Source: Erigeron canadensis
Taxonomy: Eukaryota > Streptophyta > Magnoliopsida > Asterales > Asteraceae
Assembly: GCF_010389155.1 (NCBI RefSeq)
Contig: NC_057767.1
Span: 6,059,765-6,123,764 of the forward strand
Direction of reading: 5' to 3'
Length of the DNA stretch: 64,000 bases
Below, piece after piece: positions 36,001 to 46,960 of this stretch. A program made the translations under genes and the position numbers. The notes under the pieces are model-generated. The model searched no databases, was not told the origin of the DNA, and saw only the letters and a list, made by a program, of their open reading frames with translations. How positions within the stretch are numbered: the stretch's first letter is position 1; each line of letters starts with the position of its first letter.

Positions 36001-36140
36001 TAAGTTCTTGCTCATTTGCGTCTTGTCATGAGCATGTCTTTTGAATAATGGTCTACACTCTGTTTCTTTCCTTGTTTCAGGTTATGGATGTGTTCAATAA
36101 GATATCGGAACTCTTTCCGGGGGTAACAGGTGCACCCTGA
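27094..36140 (+). CDS. TIC40: TIC40, chloroplast inner-envelope import co-chaperone
   Basis: Fourteen exons keep one frame to a 465-residue protein: 27094-27286, 27968-28079, 28165-28222, 28667-28684, 30792-31164, 31499-31602, 31689-31755, 31860-31938, 32782-32822, 32895-32940, 33033-33127, 34159-34262, 34375-34422, 36081-36140. All introns are GT-AG. Residues 1-60 are a Ser/Lys-rich transit peptide. A single membrane span lies at about 107-126 (FWVGVGVAFSAVF...). KKYAMQQAFKTMMGQM follows, then a linker with three GSPFPF repeats and a PAPAPAP run. The C-terminus holds the Sti1/Hop-type domain (NPDVAMAFQNPRVQAAIMD, NPMSIMKYQND, VFNKISELFP). TIC40 anchors in the inner envelope, contacts Tic110 and stimulates the stromal Hsp93/ClpC motor during protein import. 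Exon 4 has only 18 nt. Intron 11 carries a TRIM element and intron 13 a Helitron-like one. Confidence 0.96.
33194..33617 (-). mobile_element. complete TRIM retroelement in TIC40 intron 11
   Basis: Two direct LTRs, 33194-33336 and 33472-33617, both TG...CA on the plus strand, enclose 135 bp. Read on the minus strand, a primer-binding site complementary to initiator methionine tRNA (GCTCTGATACCA at 33458-33469 in plus orientation) lies 2 bp inside the 5' LTR. A polypurine tract abuts the other LTR (reverse of ACCCCACCCTTTG, about 33339-33351). The target duplication TAATC is perfect (33189-33193 and 33618-33622). It is 424 bp with no coding sequence, as in terminal-repeat retrotransposons in miniature. 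Confidence 0.93.
34567..34796 (+). mobile_element. Helitron-like element (copy 3) in TIC40 intron 13
   Basis: It starts TCTATACTCCTTATTAAAG and ends with TGCCGCAACACGCGGG then TACCATGCTCGTA, the same termini as copies 1, 2 and 4. It is about 230 bp, in the same orientation as the gene, and non-coding. Confidence 0.55.
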
Positions 36141-36843
36141 TCATGTTTATGTTTCAGGTTCTTTCTTCAAAAATGAGTTTACTTTTCTTCCTTTCGCAAC
36201 GGAATGAGTTTAGAGCTGCAGAAGTAAATCATCTGTCGCAGCCCGTTAGACATAGTTCAGTCACATGAGTTTGGCCCCTGGGTGCAACTGTTAGGAAACA
36301 ACCATTGTCCAGCCTTATTAAATTTTGTGTATTATTTATAAGCGATCGTTGTTTAGTACTTAACAGTTAACACTAAATTTTTTGTGTTCAAACATATTAG
36401 ATGACACTGGATATTCGAAAATTAGTGGTCTGGTTTGAAACAAAACCTAAATAGTTTCCTATATTTGTAGCTTCCTATACATTTTTACGAGACCAAATAT
36501 TTAATATGACACTGATCATATCATTCATTTATTCTGGGTATATATAAAGATAATCAGCTATAGATTTAAGATGCTATTGGCTCATAAAGTTGTAAATATT
36601 GTTAGTTTATATAATGTCACTGTCATGAAATAATATGGTTGCTACGCATATACCTGAAAACATATTATAGTAATTTTTGAAACCTGAATATACAATAAAT
36701 TTAGATTATCATTTTGTAAGTTTTTACACACTTAATCCTTTAAAATATTCTTAGTACGTTTAATGCATTCACCACGTATTTTGGTTCTGATACAAGAAGT
36801 TACAAAACATAGTATAAAGTTGAATGCATTTAAAACATAGTAT

Positions 36844-36927
36844 ATCTCTTGAGTCTTAAATAACATGGCATTACGTGTTATATACATCTCTTGAGTCTTA
36901 AATAACATGGCATTACGTGTTATATAC
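36844..36927. repeat. perfect 42-bp tandem duplication
   Basis: 36844-36885 is repeated exactly at 36886-36927 (ATCTCTTGAGTCTTAAATAA...). No protein or RNA meaning is evident. Confidence 0.95.
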
Positions 36928-37320
36928 AGACTAACAAATTAACAAGCAAATCTTAAAAAGTTCGTTTATATCATAAACATATGAAAAATCACAATCTTAA
37001 TCTAGGATAAAGAGTGTTCGGTGGTGCTATTGTAAAAAGACTCGTGAGTTCAAAAATCAATAAAACATAAAATTAGGTGCAAATTTGAATGGAATGACTA
37101 AAGTTTTATTACGTAGTTAACTAATATTTCTTTAACCCTGAAAAGGTCAGTATTGTTATATTTGGTATGTTGGGTGTTTAGCTGGTCTACTTTTGATTTA
37201 TTAAAGCTTAAAAAATGCTACTAAGATAATTTCTTTCTAGCTTATCAACTTGAATCTTAGGGTCCATATAATTAGCTCAAATGTAAAAGTTTATAAACCG
37301 ATAGAAATGTGCTTATCGTT

Positions 37321-37400
37321 AATGGGGTTTGTTGTCCATTGGTAAGATCTTTGTACCTTGAAATTTCATGAGGTTTCGAGTCTCACTATTCATATATGTG
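37321..37400 (+). mobile_element. SINE-like tRNA-related fragment
   Basis: An A-box-like ccattggtaagatcttt and a B-box-like aggtttcgagtctc are 35 bp apart, followed by GT-rich DNA. Ends and target duplication were not found, so the call is tentative. Confidence 0.4.
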
Positions 37401-39526
37401 GGGTGGGGTGCATGGAAGTATTTTGGGATATTTTCGGAAGTTCTGAATTATATTTTAGGCGGTTTTCGAAATATATATGACGGTATAAATAATATAGTTT
37501 GTTGTTTGAAAAAAAACTTGGTTATCCATTATCTGAAATTTTAATAAGCAAAGTATCCAATAAGTTGAAAATTGAAATCTTTAATCCTCGAGATACTTAA
37601 AATCAAATTTCGATCACTAGATTACGGTTGCTTTTTCACCTTTTTTGTTTTTCTCAAATGACCAAATCAAAGTCAACAAGAATCAACAATCTGGGTGGGC
37701 TTGGAAAGGGTCGTGGGTCAATCATTCAACTTCACACGCTAATCTTTTTCCTGTTTTTGGACTTATTTCACCCTTGTTTTCAATTTTAATTCAATTTCTC
37801 TAATAACACATTTTTTCTTTCTTTTGAAACATTAGAAATACCAAATAAGCTAAGAAAAGTCACACATCAGCTTCACCTAATAACTTGATGTTAACTTGGT
37901 TTAGCTCGAGTGTCTACCTTCAATGGTCCAAATTTGTGCTCCTGTCGATTCCACGAAGTTGCCAAGACGGCGTTATAATATGCTACGATTTCTTCACTAT
38001 CAAGCAAACGTATTTTTTTTTTGTCTTGAACGACACAAGTTAGTTGTTAGTAGTTAGTTTTATCAAGGTGAATAATTAAACATCAATAATGTTTAGATTT
38101 AAACCCGAGACCTCCAGATTGGCAACATATTACTCTCAAATTCTAATGTTTTGCTTCCTTTTTCTTTTACTTAATAAAGACAGAATATTTTAGCGAAAGA
38201 TTATGTAATGACGTTATCTAATGATTGAGATTTGAGATGTACTATTGGGAACTAGCTTAGCTTTTATTGATGTTAAGTGAAGATAAAACCTTACCTAATG
38301 TGTTGTATATCAAAATGACATCATAACAAACCCAACTCAACTCAATTATTCAATGTGCGAAAAATCAATCCGAACCTGTTTTATTGCTTGTTAGGCTAGA
38401 CAATATGTATATAAATATATTTTATAGTTGCCATATTAAATGAATACTTTTAAAGGAAAAAAAAAAATCATACGACCATTAGACCATATCGTCATTATTT
38501 TCCTATACTTTCATATCTTAATCTATAAAGAAATGAGCAGACTCAAAACAAAATTTTTTTAATCATTCTAGGATTGTTTATACTAGTTTTTAGCATTTGC
38601 ATGAAAACAAGATGATTATTATATCTGGATTTGATACGATACGTATTATATTTGATTTCATGACAGACCCGTTTGAATTATTTAATAGTTAAACAGATTG
38701 ACATGTTAATATGTTATCGAGCTAATTCGAATCAAATAAATTAATTTCAGGGCAAATAATGGCATCGTGCATCATTAAATAAAATTTTATCAAGCATTAT
38801 ACCGTTTTGAGACTTTAAAACCATATACCCAATTGAAAATAATAATAAAAAAATGTGGTACAAATTAAAATGCAAATATCATGTTATTATATAAACTTGA
38901 TCATTTGTTTAGTATTAGACGATCTATGACTTTTCAAACGAATAGTTATATTCAGAAATATATAATTAATACTTTTCTAAACTACTATCAAATTGATCAT
39001 CAAAGTAACCATAGGCAATATAGAATGCATTAAACCTTAAAGTTCTACTATTTCATGTTAAACTCATGATAATAATCTTCAAAGACAAAACTATTATATT
39101 ATTTGTTAAGCATGATCTTAATAATCCAATCTTGTTAGAATCCATTATTAGCAATTGAAGCCTAAACCAACATATAAAATTAAGAGACGTAAGATCGATC
39201 TTTAGGAATGTCCAAATCATGTGAAAATTAAATAAAAGTATTTCACTAACATCTTAAAATCATATGGCGGGGTCGATGACTATCCAATGTGATACCAGAA
39301 CTAGAGTATTACCGATTAATTTTTTTTTTATTTTTTCTGAATTAATGTAGTACCAAACAAACTTTCTTCCATACTTAGAAACGGTCATTTACTCGTTCTC
39401 ACTCTTTCTTGCTTTCTTTGTTTGCCCCCTTCCACACTCCCGACCAAACCGCGTTTACATATACACAAACACATATACTTACAAAAACACACATATGAAA
39501 CACTAACACCAAATTCACATAGAGCC

Positions 39527-39574
39527 ATGAAACCACCTTTTTCATGGCTACTTCTAAATTTCTCTACTCTCTAA
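39527..39574 (+). other. upstream ORF overlapping the CCR4-like start
   Basis: An ATG 17 bp before the main start opens a 15-codon frame (MKPPFSWLLLNFSTL) in another phase that ends inside the main coding sequence. A second, 3-codon uORF (ATGAAACACTAA) starts near 39494. Ribosomes reading the longer one would bypass the main ATG, so it could lower translation. Whether the mRNA includes it depends on the transcription start. Confidence 0.5.
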
Positions 39575-41898
39575 CTCTCTTCATTTTGCTTATCAATATT
39601 CCAACTTCAATCTCCACACTTCCAACTGTATCTATATCATATATCAATCCAAACCAAACTCTAATTTGTGCAATAACCAAGTCACCAACAACTCAACAAC
39701 CATCCAACCTCAATTGCACCGGATATCCGTCCCCTTTCAACGTAGGAATAATACCACGTTATTCCTACGTTGGAATCGTGGGCGGAAATCGTTTCCTATG
39801 TGCATTAACTTCAACTTCTGTTTCTTCATTGTCAATTTTAGTTTGTTGGCGGTTTTTTGAAGATGGAAGTACGGTTTTCAAAAGAATTTACCGTGGCCCG
39901 TCTCTTAAAGACATTGATTCTAGCGATTCCCATGTTTGTGGAATTGTTAGCACAACTAATGAATTGTTTTGTTGGCAATGGGATCAATTTAATGATAATT
40001 TAGGACTTAATCAAACCCGTTTTTATTCTAGTGTTGCTGTTGGAGAGAATTATGTTTGTGGACTATTTGAAATCGGGAATATTAGTTGCAAACAAGGCAA
40101 CATTAATAAGAGTAACAGTATTAGTAATAGTAATAGTAATATTATTACAGATGTCCCACGTGGAAACTACAGTGTGGTTTCCACGGGGTATAATCGTGTT
40201 TGTGCAATAAATTCGAGTCGTGGTTTGGATTGTTGGGGTGAGGCAATGATTGGGAGGAAGCCGAATGGTGAGTTTAAAGCGATTTCAATTGGGGAAAATC
40301 GGTTTTGTGCGGTAAGAAATAATGGAACAGTAATTTGTTGGGGTGAAAATGATTTTAGTTTACCAGAGAATCTAAGAGAGGTTTCTTTTGAAGGATTGAA
40401 GGCGAAACGAGGTGTTTTTTGTGGTCTTTCAACCGCGAATTATTCATTATATTGTTGGGGGAATGAGTCTTTGAATAATAATTCGAATGCAATTGTTTTT
40501 GGTAATGTGGTGCCTGGTTTGTGTACAAATCTAACCACATGTGATTGTGGTCCAATTCCGAATTATGCAACGTTTTGTAGTCAAGGGTTGATTATTTGTA
40601 GGATTTGTGAGCCTGATCGAGGTTTAATACCCGAATTAGTACCCCCGCCCGACGGGTCAAAAAATGGTGGTTTGGATGGTAAAATGGTTGCTTTTGTCGT
40701 AGTGGGATCAGTCGGGTCGTTATTGTTTATTCTCGTTCTTGTGTTTTTGGTTTTTCGATATTGTAGATCGAGTGAAGGTAGTCGGGTTCATGATTCCGGG
40801 CCAATGGAAGAAATTCGAGTGGATTCACAAGTTCAAAATCCGAATAATCGTGTCTTAGTGAAGAAATTGAGTCATTTGATTAGTATGGGAAATGGGGGTC
40901 ATTTGGAAGAGTTTTCTTTACAAAGGATTATTGATGCAACCGATAATTTCTCCGAGGAACACCGAATTGGGGTGGGAAGTTTTGGGTCGGTGTATCGTGG
41001 TTTGTTAACCGATGGTCGAAAAGTGGCTATTAAACGAGCTGAGTTAACAAGTTCCTCGTCGTATACGGGTGGTTTTAAGAAACACCAAGAAGACACGAAC
41101 AATGCGTTTGTGAACGAGCTCGAGTTTCTATCGCGGGTTAATCACAAAAACTTGGTTCAGTTGCTCGGTTTTTGTGAAGAAAACAATGAACTTGTTCTTG
41201 TGTACGAGTTTATGGAAAATGGTAGCCTTCATGAACATTTACACAAAACATTTGGTTCACATATAATGTCGTGGCCCGCCCGGATCAAAGTGGCACTAGA
41301 CGCGGCTAGAGGGATCGAGTACCTTCACGTCTACGCCCAACCACCTATCATACATCGTGACATCAAGTCGTCGAACATTTTGCTTGATGAGGAGTGGAAT
41401 GGAAAAGTATCAGATTTTGGGCTATCGTTATTGGGCCCGCCGGATAATGTGTCACACCTCTCATTACGTGCCGCGGGCACGGTTGGTTATATGGATCCTG
41501 AGTACTTTAAATTTGAGCAGTTAACAGCCAAAAGTGATGTTTATAGTTTTGGCATTGTTTTACTTGAACTTTTATCTGGTCACCGCGCCATTCAAAAGAA
41601 CGAGGCAGGAGAAAGAAGGAATGTCGTCGATTCAGTAGTACCATACATTGTGCGCGATGAGATACACCGAATTTTGGATCATAAAGTCCCTCCCCCGACA
41701 CCATATGAAATAGAAGCCGTGAAATATGTTGGATACGTAGCCGTCGATTGTGTGACATTGGAAGGCAGAGACCGGCCGACGATGAGTGAACTCGTCGCCT
41801 GCTTGGAGAGAGCATTGTCCGCTTGCTTGACAATCCCTTGTTTATCTCCTGGTAGCTCGAATGACTCATCCAATGACATTAGTCACGTTTCTTTGTAA
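39544..41898 (+). CDS. CCR4: CRINKLY4-related receptor-like kinase (CCR4-like)
   Basis: A single exon of 784 codons. Residues 1-25 are a signal peptide. Residues 30-330 form the crinkly (RCC1-like) repeats with paired Cys/Trp motifs (VCGIVSTTNELFCW, VCAINSSRGLDCWG, FCAVRNNGTVICWG, FCGLSTANYSLYCWG). A short Cys cluster (327-355) replaces a full TNFR region. The membrane span is 381-406. The kinase domain starts near 473: G-loop GVGSFGSV (476-483), Lys497, Glu525, HRD 604-606, Asn611, DFG 624-626, all present, so catalysis is plausible. The extra insert SSSSYTGGFKKHQEDT after VAIKRAEL is typical of this subfamily. It is a plasma-membrane Ser/Thr kinase related to ACR4; the ligand is unknown. 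CCR3 is the alternative. The ATG at 39544 directly precedes the hydrophobic leader. Confidence 0.92.
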   Translation: MATSKFLYSLTLFILLINIPTSISTLPTVSISYINPNQTLICAITKSPTTQQPSNLNCTGYPSPFNVGIIPRYSYVGIVGGNRFLCALTSTSVSSLSILVCWRFFEDGSTVFKRIYRGPSLKDIDSSDSHVCGIVSTTNELFCWQWDQFNDNLGLNQTRFYSSVAVGENYVCGLFEIGNISCKQGNINKSNSISNSNSNIITDVPRGNYSVVSTGYNRVCAINSSRGLDCWGEAMIGRKPNGEFKAISIGENRFCAVRNNGTVICWGENDFSLPENLREVSFEGLKAKRGVFCGLSTANYSLYCWGNESLNNNSNAIVFGNVVPGLCTNLTTCDCGPIPNYATFCSQGLIICRICEPDRGLIPELVPPPDGSKNGGLDGKMVAFVVVGSVGSLLFILVLVFLVFRYCRSSEGSRVHDSGPMEEIRVDSQVQNPNNRVLVKKLSHLISMGNGGHLEEFSLQRIIDATDNFSEEHRIGVGSFGSVYRGLLTDGRKVAIKRAELTSSSSYTGGFKKHQEDTNNAFVNELEFLSRVNHKNLVQLLGFCEENNELVLVYEFMENGSLHEHLHKTFGSHIMSWPARIKVALDAARGIEYLHVYAQPPIIHRDIKSSNILLDEEWNGKVSDFGLSLLGPPDNVSHLSLRAAGTVGYMDPEYFKFEQLTAKSDVYSFGIVLLELLSGHRAIQKNEAGERRNVVDSVVPYIVRDEIHRILDHKVPPPTPYEIEAVKYVGYVAVDCVTLEGRDRPTMSELVACLERALSACLTIPCLSPGSSNDSSNDISHVSL

Positions 41899-42429
41899 AG
41901 ATTAGGACTTAGGAGTTTAAATCTTTGTTACATGTACATTTGGTATTCATAAATTGTTGATAAATTTGTTGTACATGTTCATATTTTTTATTAGTTCATA
42001 TTAATGATAAAATTATTTTGATGGGTTATATTTAGCCCTTTGCCTTTTATTTGATGCATTGTTCTTACACTGAGATCCTAAAACTGCCACTACTATTTGA
42101 TGAGTGTGAACTGTGATGTCTTATTTGAAGAAAGAAGAAAAACAGATACTCTTATGAAACTTGAAGTCAAATGTGGCGTTATAAAGCACGATCTACACAA
42201 AAAGAGAAATAACACAAATATTGCCCCACAGGAGCCCAAATATAACCAAGTTGTATTCCATTTCTATTATATGTTTAAGTTTCATAGCTTGTGATAATAT
42301 ATGGTATGGTATGTTATCTTTAATTTAATATATTGTATATATTCTTGATATAGTATCTGGTTCTACATTAATCACATATACAATACGATTGCGTTAAGGA
42401 CCATCTACAAAACTTGTCTATTGTATGAT

Positions 42430-42680
42430 ACAGGACCACGCGGAGAAATGTGACAACACTAGACATGGCTTGAGAGCTTAAGTAACTTCATTCTATTCGA
42501 GACCAATAATCATACACCATGACATCGAATAACACATTCGTCGAAGTTAAATGGACACCTATACGAGTTATCTGGCTTTCGTCTATCACTATTCACTAGT
42601 ACGGTGTAGGCCCCACCAGGCGACGAGTTACACCTCTTGTTACGCGTTGGGGCCTTGTGGGCACTGGTACAAATTTCAGC
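42430..42680 (+). pseudogene. decayed kinase-domain fossil
   Basis: Scattered frames match the kinase core of the gene just upstream. CACTAGACATGGCTTGAGAG resembles its CACTAGACGCGGCTAGAGGG. A PIIIHHDIE string replaces PIIHRDIK. Further on, TTACACCTCTTGTTACG corresponds to GTCACACCTCTCATTACG, and GGGCACTGG to GGGCACGGTTGG. Several stops and shifts interrupt it. It spans the stretch from the helix before the catalytic loop to the activation segment. It is probably the remains of a tandem duplicate, 500 bp downstream of the intact gene. Confidence 0.6.
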
Positions 42681-43239
42681 AGTCACGATAACAACTCTTC
42701 ATATATGGGGTTAAGACATCTATGAATTTACGATCATCTTAGTAAATAAACAAAGAATTTCAAATAAGGCTTAATTGTGTTGATTTATAATTTGAAGGGT
42801 AAAATTGTAAACTTTTTAAAACCATTTTGAGATAGTTGCAAAGATGTATGATATTGTGGTTAACAGCACCGATGTTAACCCTTTCATTGAATGCATAAAA
42901 TAATGTTTAAACTGCTGTTAGTCCTTATAATTTTGAAAAGTTTAAAAACTACACAAAGAAGATTGATTTATGATTTAAAGTCAAATTTGGGGTTTGGTGG
43001 ATAATAATAAATATATCAAAACGCACGTTTATTAAATCAAAATGTCCAAAATAGTTGTATATCACATATGATCCAAAGAACAATTTATAAGCTCCGTAAA
43101 ATCAAGTAATTTCTTAATATGAATATAGTTTACATCGAAAATCATATAATATCTATATTAAGTATCGTGGAACCTTAAACTTCACCCAAAAGGTAAAAGT
43201 CTCCGTTAAGTGGTCTAACCTCGCATTGATATATTTTCT
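42681..43239. other. intergenic
   Basis: AT-rich, no gene or bounded element seen before the duplicated segment begins. Confidence 0.4.
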
Positions 43240-44325
43240 TAAAGTAATATACGTTGGTCATTTGATGTAGCACAATGACTTCAAATATAAATGTACATGG
43301 TCCTCTTTTCTAGAAGTTTCTACATAAATAGTTTATGTCGAAATGCATGCAAAATTGATAATCATTCTGGTGTAGATTCAATCAAGTCGGTGCAATATGC
43401 ATCAAAGTCAAAAATGTTAACAATGGTTCTTTAAAAATCGAGCATAGAAGTCAAGAAAAAGTAGAAAGTCAAACAATATGACATCAGCAATGGAATTGTG
43501 ACACTTAACCTTCTATTTTAGTGCGATTTATTTTAAATAACAACACGAGTTGATTGACTTTTTCACATCACATAACCTCAATATTAAAGTTTGTTTAACC
43601 ACTCAAACATTACTTGTCTTATTTAGAGAAGACAAATGATACCTAGTTCTAAAATAAGCATTTAAGGAAGGGAAATGATCAATCTTTTTAAATAAATGTC
43701 TTAAAAATCATCTTAACCATAAAACAATGACAATCGGTAAAATCAAAGAATAAAATTAAGAATCGCAAAAGGTAAAGTCTCAAGCTATAAGATGATTGAC
43801 TTGTATTAGCCCATGTATACAATAGACTAACCAAATCAAAATTCTTAGGAACAGGGCCGTTCTAAAGGATACTAAAATGTATACTAACCGAGACCTGAAT
43901 CATTTTAACTAGAACTTCTTATGATCCATTTCCATAGTCTGATAGTTGTTATGACAATCCCATTTAGTAAATACATTTTATGTTGAAAAGTTTTTCGATT
44001 GAAAATAACACATCTTATTGCAGTTATCAACACATCTTATTGCAGTTATCAAGCAAAAATAGCATATATACTACCCAGAAGTACGGTGTAGTTTAATCAT
44101 CACTTAGCATTTAAAAATGTTGGAGCTCAAAACAAAGCATTAAAGAAACTTTAAGGCTGCTCACAAAATATCTAAACCGATGCTGTCCAAATTTTGATGC
44201 ACCATTTTACAATCCCAGATAGCAATAACCCATGTCTAGAAGGATGACAGAAAGAAATTCACCACATAACATTAAATATTATCCTAATATAGTAAGGCTT
44301 TCCAAAGAAAGCAATCTGGTAGAAT

Positions 44326-45790
44326 CTATTGGCGTGCCTCAATTTTCTTCTTTTGCCAAAGCCTATCGAGTGCACTGTCGGCATCACCCTACACAAAGGT
44401 TCGCACAAACTAAAATCAGTACCGATCTCAACAAGTGAAGTAGACACTAACCAGCAAAAGTGACAAAGCTAACCAATTTAATAAAAAGTGTCAGACATGA
44501 ACTGTGTTAAACAGGTTAGCAGTCATCTACAATCTACTCCTACGACTAAAGTTGTAATATTATTGTATTTTGAAATGTATTCAAGGCCAAAAGTTTTTTA
44601 CACAAAGTAAATAGACAACACAGATAACATTAAAAAGTCGACAAACAAAAAATACATATAACACAAACCGTTTCAAACCAAACCCCTTGAACAACCTAAA
44701 CAACCCAACATCTTGTTACGCATACCAAGTAACATATCTGATCAACTCTACACTCTATTAATTATCAAAAATAAAATCGATGCCGATCTCTAATCTCATT
44801 GTATGTAAAGATAATAACAAATGAAGTAGATACTAACTGGCAGAAGAGTGAAAACTAACCAATTTACTAAAAAGTGTCGACTTAACAGTCATCTATAATT
44901 TACTCTTTACGAGTTAGCTTCTTAATCAATTTAAAATTTAAAAAATGAACTTAAATGGTAAACGTGTCGCATTTTGAAACATATTAAGGCATAGCCCCTT
45001 TAAAGGGAGTAAATAAACGACACAGATAACATTAAAAAGTCAACAAACAAAAAACACATATAACACAAACCGTTTCAAACAAAACCCCTTGGGCAACCTA
45101 AAAAACCCAACATCTTGTTACCTATACTAAGTAGCATATCTGATCAACTCTACACCATCCAAAACAAGAGAAATGACTACTATTGGACGAGTTTTGTTAA
45201 GAAAAAAGACGATAATACTAACCTGAGCTCTCACAAAACCACATAGAGCAAAAGTAGAGAACTGCCCAGTGTATCGCCCAGATTCATCCAAATGACCAAC
45301 ATTAATTTGAACCGAAGCATGATCTTTGGAGGTGATCAACCGGTTAGTGGCAGAGCTGCAGAAAAAGACAGCAATACTTTATCAACACAACTACTTTTTA
45401 CACGGGGGCGTTCGGCCTAGCTTTTTAACTTTTGCAAATGCTTGTAAAAGAAAAGCAACTTATTGCTTAAAGGGGAGTATTACATAAACTTATAAAACTT
45501 GTATGGATAAGCTTATCTTGTATTTATGAAGCTTTTTAAGAAAATCCCTTCAATATTGCAATATAAGATAATAAAGCATCATAAAAATTGCTTATCAATA
45601 GTAGCGTATATAAGCTTAAAAGTTCACCCAAACACCTAAATTAGCTTATTCAATATAAAATAAGCTATAAAGCTATAAGCAACTTTAAAAAAAATAACAC
45701 AAACAGCCCAAATGTAAACTACAGATGATTAACAACATACCACTTTCTGGGGATATACAAGTCCATATTTTGTCCTTCCTCATTCTGCAT
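44326..45790 (-). CDS. RPS21: 40S ribosomal protein S21 (eS21), intact copy
   Basis: Coding exons read on the minus strand are 45790-45741, 45355-45223 and 44388-44326, with GT-AG introns in phases 2 and 0. The product has 81 residues, the normal plant length: [16 protein letters not shown], then [60 protein letters not shown] and a short C-terminus. It is a component of the cytosolic small ribosomal subunit. A 5' UTR intron is likely: an acceptor lies about 30 bp before the ATG and an untranslated first exon near 46030-46110. The 3' intron contains an internal tandem repeat of about 370 bp (44410-44780 and 44781-45160). This copy has no defects and its promoter keeps the ribosomal-protein motifs. 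Confidence 0.93.
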
Positions 45791-46104
45791 GTTTGCGGAT
45801 TTTTCGAATAACAAATACTGTAAAACAAATAAAAAACAAATAAAAAAGTTATATAATGGCAAATATGCAAATATATGATCAGCCAAAACATAGTATCAAT
45901 CAAGTATTTTATAAACTTAAATGGATTAAAAAAAAAACAAAACCATCACATATACATAGATTTAAATATGGTTTATTTATTTGTGTAAAAAAAAGGGGGT
46001 GTTTAAAGAACAGAAAACAAACCAAGAAAATGTTTTAGAATGGATGAGAATGGTCGTGCGTTCTGCAATGAGGAGGCGTGTGGAATGCAATAGAGAGAGA
46101 TACA

Positions 46105-46200
46105 CCGTAAACCCTAAAAAGTAAAACCTTTCCCTTTGGGCTTAGGATGTTGTATTGCTTGACATATGGGCCTATATGATTTTTTTTAATTGGGCCTTCG
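46105..46200 (-). promoter_or_regulatory. telo-box and site II motifs of RPS21
   Basis: AAACCCTAA at 46109-46117 is a telo-box, and TGGGCT (46137-46142), TGGGCC (46167-46172) and TGGGCC (46191-46196) are site II elements. This combination is the known hallmark of plant ribosomal protein promoters bound by TCP factors. The motifs lie just outside the presumed untranslated first exon. Confidence 0.75.
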
Positions 46201-46205
46201 CTATA

Positions 46206-46616
46206 TCTATAACATCTTATAAAACATTTTACCTTCTTTTAGAATCTCAAAAGATAATTTGAACTACTTAAATTACTCTCCTTTTTTATTAACTAATTTA
46301 AACATATCTACCTAATATATCTATAATACACTTAAATCTCAACCACTCATTTTTTTTTTCTCTCCTCCATAAATCATTTTATTTTCTAATTTATTCAAAA
46401 TCTTTTATCTCAAAATCCGTATATTGTTAAATTATAAAAATTACAGGGGTGTTTTTAAAATTTCATGCTCTTTCATTAGAGATGTCATTCGATATACTTT
46501 CGACGAATTTTTAAATCCGAGTACGATTTGGCTATTACACTCTATGACTTATCAGCTCCTATGACCTATCACCCCACCATCTCACCACCGCATTGCACGG
46601 GTACTATTGCTCGTTA
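46206..46616 (+). mobile_element. Helitron-like element (copy 4), absent from the right unit
   Basis: It starts TCTATAACATCTTATAAAAC and ends ACCGCATTGCACGGG then TACTATTGCTCGTT. The right duplication unit reads straight from GGGCCTTTCTCTATTTTA to TTATTTAAATCTATTTATTT (51209-51245), the empty site. The left unit has the same flanks separated by this element and no target duplication, which fits Helitron insertion. Confidence 0.65.
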
Positions 46617-46649
46617 GTATTTAAATCTATTTATTTTAATTGGAAAAAA

Positions 46650-46960
46650 GGGAATATATTTTTTTTAACACCAATGGTGATTGGACTCAGCGGCATTGCC
46701 TCTTTATCGTCCGGTAGAGATCGATCATGTCACTAGTACAGTCAATCCGAGGGCATGACTAGCAGTGGAAGTCCACATATCGTCCTGTAAAAAACCAGCT
46801 AAATGCTATAGAAAACCCTCGTTCCCCCCTCATTGGCAAGAACTTCCCAATATGGTTTTCAAATGTTTCGAACCTGTGACCAACATTTGACTGAAAGACA
46901 TAAGGAGCATTAAATGTCCAGTTGAATTAAATCCCAAAGACAAAAGGGAAAATATTTTGA
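46650..46960. mobile_element. unclassified insertion beside RPS21 copy A
   Basis: Relative to the right unit, about 300 bp is extra between TTGGAAAAAAG and AAATGTGTTATTCAT. It has a higher GC content and a B-box-like gtttcgaacctgtgacc (46867-46883), suggesting a SINE or similar element. Exact ends were not fixed. Confidence 0.45.

Larger units (their letters stand above)
36141..39543. other. intergenic between TIC40 and CCR4-like gene
   Basis: No gene. The start is TIC40 3' UTR. It contains a 42-bp tandem duplication (36844-36927), a SINE-like tRNA motif (37321-37400) and a reversed B-box-like stretch (tttaaacccgagacctcc near 38098). The last 200 bp are pyrimidine-rich and probably contain the kinase promoter and 5' UTR. 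Confidence 0.45.
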
